Assembly (NCBI RefSeq): GCF_003114855.1 | Contig: NZ_BFBB01000004.1 | Coordinates: 186,001-250,000 of the forward strand | Direction: 5' to 3' | Length of the DNA: 64,000 nucleotides | Source: Leptospira ryugenii | Lineage (GTDB): Bacteria; Spirochaetota; Leptospiria; Leptospirales; Leptospiraceae | Part shown: piece by piece, positions 58,009-64,000 of the stretch | Numbering within the stretch: the stretch's first letter is position 1 | How the letters are laid out: the number at the start of each line of letters is the position of its first letter | Program-made: the position numbers and the translations under genes | The notes under the pieces: model-generated | Databases searched by the model: none | What the model was told of the DNA's origin: nothing | Seen by the model: the letters and a program-made list of their open reading frames with translations, nothing else

Positions 58009-58443
58009 ATGAGCAAACCGATACGATACCAGTCGATCTACAAACAAAAAGTAGCTTGGGGCGACATGGATGCCTTTGGGCATGTCAACAATGTTACCTA
58101 TGTCCGTTATTTTGAATCAGCACGTGCACAGTTTTTCACCGATGAAAATCTTTGGGAGGCCCATGCAAAAACCCTGAGAGAAGGACCTGTCCTCACCCAT
58201 CTAGAAATGGATTATAGACGTCAGGTCGCTTTCCCAGCAGATTTAGAAATCACGATGACAGTCAGTTCGCTATCTTCGCGCGGTTTTACAATGGATTGTT
58301 CGATGTGGTTAGGTGAGGAATGCGCCGTTAGTTGCAAGGCCTCTATTATTTGGTTTGATTTCCAAACAAGGAAACCGACCAACTTACCCAGAGTCTTTAA
58401 GGAAAAATATTCCCATACGAGTGAGCCTCCTACATCCAAATGA
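58009..58443 (+). CDS. Acyl-CoA thioesterase (4-hydroxybenzoyl-CoA thioesterase family)
   Basis: A 144-residue hotdog-fold protein. KVAWGDMDAFGHVNNVTYVRYFESAR is the FadM/YbgC-type active site, where the Asp of DxxxHVNN is the catalytic residue. GFTMDCSMW and SCKASIIWFD are later strands. It cuts acyl-CoA to free acid and CoA. It is convergent with an acyl-CoA synthetase, the opposite reaction, 33 bp away. Chain preference cannot be inferred. Confidence 0.92.
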   Translation: MSKPIRYQSIYKQKVAWGDMDAFGHVNNVTYVRYFESARAQFFTDENLWEAHAKTLREGPVLTHLEMDYRRQVAFPADLEITMTVSSLSSRGFTMDCSMWLGEECAVSCKASIIWFDFQTRKPTNLPRVFKEKYSHTSEPPTSK

Positions 58444-58466
58444 TGTGCATCAAGTTGAGGCTCACT
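58420..58466. repeat. Inverted repeat at the thioesterase/FadD convergent end
   Basis: AGTGAGCCTC (58420-58429) pairs with GAGGCTCACT (58457-58466), perfect 10-bp arms; the 27-base loop includes ACATC and GATGT. It spans the thioesterase stop. With no T-run it may act as an RNA 3'-end hairpin for one or both genes. Confidence 0.5.
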
Positions 58467-58475
58467 TAGATAGCT

Positions 58476-60326
58476 TTACTTCCGGTACATTGCCTCAATC
58501 GCTTGTGAATATTTTTCGAGGATGAAATTTCGTTTTAGGCTCAATTTTGCTGTCAGTTCTTCACCTACTCCAAACGGCATATCGAGAAGATGAAAATCGA
58601 CTACTCTTTCAAACGATTTAAACCCTTGGGACTGGCCATTTCTCGATTGGATTTCTTTTTTGAGAATCTCATAGACTTCGCGATTTTCTTTCAAATCACT
58701 CCAGGATTGTCCATACTCTTTGAAATATTCGAGTCTCGGTAAAACCAAAGCTGTTAGGTACTTTTTATCTTGGCCTACGACCATACATTGTTCAATGGCA
58801 GAAGATTCCAAAATTTTTACTTCAATCGGAACAGGTTCAACATTTTCTCCACCTAACAAGACTATGGTTTCTTTAATTCGGCCTACTAATTTCAGCTCTT
58901 TTCGAAATGTATACATCCCTAAATCGCCGGTATGTAACCAATTGTCCACGATGACTTGGCTCGTTTTTTCAGGCCCTTTTAAGTAACCTTTCATAAGTTG
59001 TGGCCCTTTCACCAAAATTTCACCTTTCTGGTATGCCTTTCTAATGGTCTGTTTTGTCTCTGGATCAACAAGTTTGATCTCTGTATTCGGAAAAGCGACT
59101 CCAACTGTTCCTGGTGCAGACGATGAATCTTTTCTCATCGCTATGATGGGAGATGTCTCAGTCATTCCATATCCCTCTAAAACAGACACACCGATCCAGG
59201 AAAAGAAAAGATCAATGTAAAAAGGTAGCGAGCCACCACCTGACACACTAGTTTTGAGATGCCCACCTAAGATTGATTTAATTTTTTTAAAAACCAATTG
59301 GTTGAAAAGCTGATAGGCAGGATAGGAGAGAACAGCAAACAAAAGATAGAGTGGCCGAAGGAGAGACGGATATTTGAGTTTTGAAATTTCAACTCCATCA
59401 ATTCTATTGAGAGCATATAAGAGTGCCAGTTTATGGTACTTTGCCACATTGATAGCGAAAGAAAAGAATTGTTTTTGAAACCTTGTGCCTTTGTTGACTT
59501 GAGTATGGATGGCATGGAAAAGACTTTCCCAAAGCCTCGGTGCAGATGCCATAAAGGTAGGCTTTACGGATTTTAAATCTTCTCTTAAAGTTTTTACATT
59601 TGAATAATAAGTGCATGCACCTTTGGCTAAGGACATGTATTCAAAGATCCTTTCAAAGATGTGCCATACTGGTAAGATGGAAAGGATCCTCTCTCCAGAG
59701 TGCAAATGAATGGGAACATTTTCAATTTGGCTTACAAAATTTGCATGGCTCAACATGACTCCCTTCGGATTGCCTGTGGTTCCGGAAGTATAGATAATGG
59801 TAACTAGATCATTGGATTGAATCTCGGAAATCCGATCCCGCAGTGCATCCGCATCTCTTTTCTGCAGAATCTCACCCTCACCTAAGAGCGTGCCAAGGTT
59901 GGGAAATTGATAGGATCCATCCAAAAGAAAGACTTCTATACAATTGGGAAGTTCAGTTCTCATCCGTACAATGCGCTCTCGCATCTGTGCGTTTTCTACA
60001 AACACAAACTTGGATTCCGAATGTGCGATGATGTATTTTAGATCTTCGTCTGTAGCATCACTCCCTCTAGGAACGTCGACTCCTCCTGCATAATTGATCC
60101 CAAGGCTCGTTATGATCCATTCCCAACGGTTATCAGAAACCAAAGCTACCCGGTCACCGCGTTCCAAACCCAAATGTATCAGCGCACAGGCAAGGTATTC
60201 TGCTTTTTGTTTGAGTTGCTGAAAGGATATAAATTGATAAGATTTTTCCAATTTATAGGCAAAAGCAGGAAGGTTTTGCCATTGTAAAAAGGCAGTATCC
60301 AACAAATTAACTAAGGTTTTCGACAT
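58476..60326 (-). CDS. Long-chain acyl-CoA synthetase (AMP-forming)
   Basis: A 616-residue adenylate-forming enzyme. IIYTSGTTGNPKGVMLSH is the P-loop signature, LEGYGMTETSPI the second motif, and WLHTGDLGMYTFRKELKLVGRIKE the hinge motif. Its N-terminal helix-rich and central hydrophobic segments (about residues 300-345) suggest membrane association. It makes acyl-CoA from free fatty acid, CoA and ATP. It is of the FadD15-like (bulky) group and not the short FadD. It converges on the thioesterase gene. Confidence 0.93.
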   Translation of the reverse strand: MSKTLVNLLDTAFLQWQNLPAFAYKLEKSYQFISFQQLKQKAEYLACALIHLGLERGDRVALVSDNRWEWIITSLGINYAGGVDVPRGSDATDEDLKYIIAHSESKFVFVENAQMRERIVRMRTELPNCIEVFLLDGSYQFPNLGTLLGEGEILQKRDADALRDRISEIQSNDLVTIIYTSGTTGNPKGVMLSHANFVSQIENVPIHLHSGERILSILPVWHIFERIFEYMSLAKGACTYYSNVKTLREDLKSVKPTFMASAPRLWESLFHAIHTQVNKGTRFQKQFFSFAINVAKYHKLALLYALNRIDGVEISKLKYPSLLRPLYLLFAVLSYPAYQLFNQLVFKKIKSILGGHLKTSVSGGGSLPFYIDLFFSWIGVSVLEGYGMTETSPIIAMRKDSSSAPGTVGVAFPNTEIKLVDPETKQTIRKAYQKGEILVKGPQLMKGYLKGPEKTSQVIVDNWLHTGDLGMYTFRKELKLVGRIKETIVLLGGENVEPVPIEVKILESSAIEQCMVVGQDKKYLTALVLPRLEYFKEYGQSWSDLKENREVYEILKKEIQSRNGQSQGFKSFERVVDFHLLDMPFGVGEELTAKLSLKRNFILEKYSQAIEAMYRK

Positions 60327-60517
60327 TCATTTCTCTCCTATCCAAAGCTTAGCAGAGTGAAACTTTCGTGTCGTCGCATGTTATAATATGGCACGCATTT
60401 AATATATGAAGGGAAGACCGATCTAAAGTTTCTGCATATCCAGAAAGAAAAAACTTTTTGATCTTGCAACCTGTCCTATTATTTGTTACACCTGAAACCC
60501 AGTTCGTAAGAAATCAT

Positions 60518-62596
60518 ATGAAAAAACCGCAAAGTTTACAAAAACGGATCTTTACCTTATACCTCCTTCAATCAGGTTTTTTATTTGTATTGGCTTCTTT
60601 TCTCATCTATGAGTCGGCCTCTGACTTACAAACTTTTCATTCTGTTTCCCAAAGGGTAAAGATATCGAGCGAATTGATCAGGGGTCTCATCGACCTTTCA
60701 TTGGAAAGAAGTGTGAGCCAAATCGGCTTACATTTGGAGGCCCCACTTCCCGAAACCTACCGGACTCTGATCGCGGTACAAAGACAAAAAGGGTCCACAA
60801 AAATCAAGGAAGCTGTCCAAACCTGGAGAGAGTTTGACAGTCTCGGCTCGGAAAAACCAATCCGAAAGATAGAAGACATCCTCAGCGAATTAGAAACCTA
60901 TCGCCGCCAAGTGGACAAAGACATTGTCCTACCAAAAGAAGAGAGAGATGCAGACTTCCGAAAACAATTTCCTTTTGTTTTCCCGCACGCTTTAGAAAGT
61001 TTGGAGGCGGAGAGGATTCATCTACATCTTGGGACTAACTCGCCAAAGATAGATGCCCTTCTCTCCATCGCAAGATTGGCATGGCAGATACGTGAGATCT
61101 CTGGTAGAGAGCGCACCTATTGGGCCATTGCTGTTCTTAACCAAAGACCACCAAGCCCTGAAGAAAAGGAACGCATTCGGTCTTTTCAAAATATAACAAA
61201 ACAATTGTGGAACCAGTTGAGCATATTAGTACACAAAGATCCGAGTGCATTTGGTATCCAAACTATGTATGACAATGCAGAACGATTGCACAGAGACAAT
61301 TACCAAAAAGAGATGGATACTCTCGCCATTGGCATAGAAACAAATAGCAACATTCCAAACTTTGAATCATTTTTTGAGAGTACACAAAATGCACTTACTT
61401 CCGTTGAAGCTCTAAGCAACGCGGCAAGTGATGAAATGTTAAAAGAGACAAACAAAGAATTGTATTGGCATATCGGAGAAATTGCCTCAGTCATTCTCTT
61501 TTCTCTTCTTAGCTTTTTTTTGGGAAGTCTCTTCATGAAAAAATTGAAGTCCAATACTATTGATCGTATTATGCTTGCTTCACGCTCTTTACACCAATTA
61601 TCTCTGGGAAATTGGGAAGCAAACATTCAGACAAGTCAAAATGATACGGAAGAAGTATCCAAATTAATGGAAGTACTTGGCACTTTTGCCAAAAGTCTGG
61701 AAGAAAAACACCAAATTTCAGACAAAGTAAAGACATCCAGCCAAGTGATCGAATTGAGTACAGAAGAGCTACTTAAAGTGAGTTCTGACCAAAGCATAGA
61801 ATCCGATCGCATCGCAGCTTCTATGGAAGAAGTAAGCAGAAATGTAGAAAGGATTTCCGAAATGATAGAGGTCAACACCTCAAGATTTCAAGTAGTAAAG
61901 GTATTGAAAGAAACATTAGAGAAAGAGTTGGCCGATGTTGTTAGTTCCTTAAGTACGACACAAAATCAATTTACTTCCTTGAGTGAACTATCCCATGCAA
62001 GCCAAGAATCTCTCCACCAGCTCTTCTCCTCATTTGAAAAAGTCGAAGCTAGTTCTGAAGAGATGAGCCAAGTATTGGAACTCATACAGGGAATTTCAGA
62101 ACAAATCCATTTACTTTCTTTGAATGCATCAATTGAAGCTGCAAGGGCAGGCATTCATGGAAGAGGATTTGCTGTCGTTGCCAGTGAAGTGGCAAAGTTG
62201 GCAACCCGTACAGAAGAATCTATTTCAAATATCTCTGTCTTAATTGAAAGCAATGCAAAGGAAATCCAAATTGGTAGAGAGAACATAACGAAAGTCGATT
62301 CCACAATGGAACAATCTCATAAGAGTATTGATTCTCTATCCGATCATCTGGAAACATTGAAAGATGTCATCCATATGCAAATCCAAACCAGTAGGAAGAT
62401 GAATGAGAACCTAATGGAATTTGAATCTTTAATGCACTCTGTCCAGGAAGCATCAGCCCAGGAAAAAAGTGTAGTTCTTGGAGTTACCAATTCTCTTCAT
62501 TCCTTTTATGAGTCTTTGAAAAATGCGGTGGATGCAAATAACCAAATCTCTCTAGAAATCAAAGAATTAGCAAAAACCGCCTCACGTTTGGATTGA
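60518..62596 (+). CDS. Methyl-accepting chemotaxis protein, helical sensor
   Basis: A 692-residue receptor from ATG 60518. One helix at about 15-32 and another at about 330-350 flank a periplasmic helical domain of about 290 residues, with repeated heptads like DLSLERSVSQIGLHLEAP and REISGRERTYWAI. The ERG/ERT segment resembles nitrate- or nitrite-sensing NIT domains. HAMP and a signalling hairpin follow, with [21 protein letters not shown] as the tip. The frame could be opened at 60458 but that adds a poor N-terminus. Ligand unknown. It ends 2 bp before the convergent ECF gene. Confidence 0.9.
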   Translation: MKKPQSLQKRIFTLYLLQSGFLFVLASFLIYESASDLQTFHSVSQRVKISSELIRGLIDLSLERSVSQIGLHLEAPLPETYRTLIAVQRQKGSTKIKEAVQTWREFDSLGSEKPIRKIEDILSELETYRRQVDKDIVLPKEERDADFRKQFPFVFPHALESLEAERIHLHLGTNSPKIDALLSIARLAWQIREISGRERTYWAIAVLNQRPPSPEEKERIRSFQNITKQLWNQLSILVHKDPSAFGIQTMYDNAERLHRDNYQKEMDTLAIGIETNSNIPNFESFFESTQNALTSVEALSNAASDEMLKETNKELYWHIGEIASVILFSLLSFFLGSLFMKKLKSNTIDRIMLASRSLHQLSLGNWEANIQTSQNDTEEVSKLMEVLGTFAKSLEEKHQISDKVKTSSQVIELSTEELLKVSSDQSIESDRIAASMEEVSRNVERISEMIEVNTSRFQVVKVLKETLEKELADVVSSLSTTQNQFTSLSELSHASQESLHQLFSSFEKVEASSEEMSQVLELIQGISEQIHLLSLNASIEAARAGIHGRGFAVVASEVAKLATRTEESISNISVLIESNAKEIQIGRENITKVDSTMEQSHKSIDSLSDHLETLKDVIHMQIQTSRKMNENLMEFESLMHSVQEASAQEKSVVLGVTNSLHSFYESLKNAVDANNQISLEIKELAKTASRLD

Positions 62597-62598
62597 GT

Positions 62599-63438
62599 TT
62601 ATGTCTTAGGCAACTCTTCTTCGCCCATCGCTATGCGATTGCAGCGTAAGAGAACTTCTTGCAGTTCAAATCCTGAAGTTTGCAAAGGATCAATTGCTTT
62701 GATGAGTTGGGCTCTTAAGTCATATAAACTCCCAGGATCACTCGAACTCAAATCACGCTTTACTCCTTCCATTTTTTTATCATGATCATCAAGAGGATTT
62801 AACCATTGGTTCAGCTCTTTACATTGATGGCAGACTCCATTTTTGTTTACAAGGGCACATCGATATTCATAGATCTCATTCAAGATCTCTCGGGAATGAG
62901 AAACCATATGTTTTACACTTGCATAGGATCTATCAAGTATCAACGAAATCTCTTTGGTAGAAAAGTCATAAATATCCTTTAAGATCAATGTGATTTGCTT
63001 TTCGATTGGTAAATTTTTTGCCATACAAGTAAAACAAGTATCGATATGTTCTTTGACCTCGTATGCGCCAGCCGGAGAGTTTGATCTTGTAAATAAAATC
63101 TTCTGAGACAGGCTTGGATTTTCCATCACAAGTCGTTTTGCTTCTTCGCTTACATTGACAGTCCAACGTTTGTTGTGCTTTTGCTTATTAAATGCGATAT
63201 GTGTCGCAATTTGAAACACCCAAGTTTTTAATGAGGACTCCCCTCGGTAAGTAGAGAGCTTTTCATATGCTCTGACAAATGTATCTTGCGAAATATCCTC
63301 AGCATCAGATCGATTTGCTGTAATCCGATATAGATAAGACTTTAATTGTGGTTCAAACTCCAAAAACAAACTGTGGAATTTTTCTTTGGAGACTACCGAT
63401 GTAGTCTCCTCATTTTCCTTTCGATTCTGTTCATTCAT
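62599..63438 (-). CDS. ECF-type sigma factor with Cys-rich inserts
   Basis: A 279-residue sigma-70 family protein. Region 2: LFLEFEPQLKSYLYRITANR, DAEDISQDTFVRAYEKL, LKTWVFQIATHIAFNKQ. Region 4: EKQITLILKDIYDFSTKEISLIL and SYASVKHMVSHSREIL. Between them is HIDTCFTCMAKNLP, whose H-x3-C-x2-C pattern equals that of zinc-binding anti-sigma factors. After region 4 comes CALVNKNGVCHQCKELNQWL, with three more cysteines. The rest of the C-terminus is a short helical tail. I recall similar Cys-bearing ECF proteins, but not the group number. Metal or redox control is inference. It lies 1 bp after an exported-protein gene in the same direction. Confidence 0.9.
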   Translation of the reverse strand: MNEQNRKENEETTSVVSKEKFHSLFLEFEPQLKSYLYRITANRSDAEDISQDTFVRAYEKLSTYRGESSLKTWVFQIATHIAFNKQKHNKRWTVNVSEEAKRLVMENPSLSQKILFTRSNSPAGAYEVKEHIDTCFTCMAKNLPIEKQITLILKDIYDFSTKEISLILDRSYASVKHMVSHSREILNEIYEYRCALVNKNGVCHQCKELNQWLNPLDDHDKKMEGVKRDLSSSDPGSLYDLRAQLIKAIDPLQTSGFELQEVLLRCNRIAMGEEELPKT

Positions 63439-63439
63439 A

Positions 63440-64000
63440 TTATTTCACTTTCTCAACACTTGGAGTTAAGGATGTGGGTCGATTCTCAGCTTTGCACATG
63501 TTATTATCTCTTGGCCTTTCACCGAAACGAATACCCCCTGTTTCAGTGAGTGCTAATAGATCATGGTCCTCATTACAAACAGAAACGGGAGCCCATGCGG
63601 AACAACCAGTCGCTGAAATATCTTTTTCAATTCCAACTTCTAATGAACAAGGAGTAAAGCCAAATGCATCTATAAGTTCTTTTTGTTTGGTATGAAGAGT
63701 TACAAATTTTTTATCCTCGTAAAAAATTGCCTCCCAAGCACCTGGAACAAGCTTTGATGGAGCTAAAACTTTGTAATTTCCGAAAGTACGAAAAGAGAAA
63801 ACCGGTAAGTTGCCTTGTGGATCTAAACTGAGGGTAAAGTCTAGAGACCAACGATCCTTCTCAAATGTAAACTTCCGATGCCCAAAAGTTTGCCCATAAG
63901 CATAGGGTTTTGGATCGGCATATACTCCCTGTAAACTGTTAAATGGATTTGTTTGGGATTGGCAGAGCCAGATCGTGCTCAAAAAAACCAAACTTAGAAC
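63440..64000 (-). CDS. Exported hypothetical protein, 5'-partial
   Basis: The frame is open to the right window edge, so the N-terminus is cut. It reads SLVFLSTIWLCQSQT, which looks like the end of a signal peptide with a lipobox Cys. Later parts have LDFTLSLDPQGNLPVFSFRTFGNYKV and cysteines in FTPCSLEVG, TGCSAWAP and SVCNEDHD. No family is recognised. The stop is 1 bp from the ECF sigma start (TAATATG), so the two are surely co-transcribed; this protein may be a partner or target of the sigma factor. Confidence 0.65.
   Translation of the reverse strand, partial: VLSLVFLSTIWLCQSQTNPFNSLQGVYADPKPYAYGQTFGHRKFTFEKDRWSLDFTLSLDPQGNLPVFSFRTFGNYKVLAPSKLVPGAWEAIFYEDKKFVTLHTKQKELIDAFGFTPCSLEVGIEKDISATGCSAWAPVSVCNEDHDLLALTETGGIRFGERPRDNNMCKAENRPTSLTPSVEKVK

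Overview
The window reads as chromosomal DNA of a Leptospira-type spirochete, most likely an environmental (saprophytic) lineage. This is inferred from gene families and signals, not from a database search. The signs are moderately AT-rich coding sequence, many short exported proteins with spirochete-style lipoboxes (FHC, FAC, SIC, SFC, IQC), several methyl-accepting chemotaxis proteins plus CheW, a 30-residue AURKAIP1/COX24-type basic protein, and an exported KatG catalase-peroxidase. I see no rRNA, tRNA, CRISPR array, insertion sequence or phage genes. Genes are packed tightly: no gene-free stretch reaches 300 bases. The largest gaps are 27962-28181, 47037-47248 and 23413-23586.

Left part (1-22.7 kb): mostly housekeeping. 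A small oxidoreductase cluster (476-2194) ends at a collapsed flavin monooxygenase relic and faces a TetR regulator across a perfect operator-like palindrome. ilvD follows. A long minus-strand block (10444 to 5526) then carries a FYDLN zinc-ribbon protein, miaA, hfq, manC, the tiny basic protein, a membrane protein, cheW and phoU. Next come pdxJ, a TPR lipoprotein, a CtpA-type protease, nadB, a DUF4349-like lipoprotein, a MATE exporter, a TPM-domain protein and several unrecognised envelope proteins.

Middle part (22.7-43.2 kb): accessory and stress functions. It holds exported katG with a co-transcribed HiPIP-like iron-sulfur protein, a DoxX/beta-barrel pair, an AHSA1-family gene, a TetR/nitroreductase divergon with twin operators, and a Czc-type heavy-metal RND efflux operon preceded by a His/Cys-rich small protein. 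A secreted lipase with a foldase-like gene and apolipoprotein N-acyltransferase follow, then a ZIP metal transporter.

Right part (41.3-64 kb): signalling and lipid metabolism. It holds three chemoreceptors, a hybrid histidine kinase, a ceramidase-like enzyme, and a TetR / exported YdhR-like / zinc alcohol dehydrogenase cassette with a 34-bp palindrome next to a truncated LamG-like gene. It also holds a GH18 lipoprotein divergent from a lipocalin, a Crp/Fnr regulator, an ECF42-type sigma factor with its YciI/DGPF partner, a thioesterase and an acyl-CoA synthetase. The last genes are a second ECF sigma factor with zinc-finger-like cysteines and an exported protein cut by the window end.

Points most worth a second look: the intrinsic terminator that runs straight into the start codon of the ECF42 sigma gene; the ECF sigma with an internal HX3CX2C motif; exported KatG paired with a HiPIP; the lipase/foldase pair split by a terminator; the in-frame collapsed monooxygenase; and five convergent gene pairs that share a 4-bp YTAR double stop.
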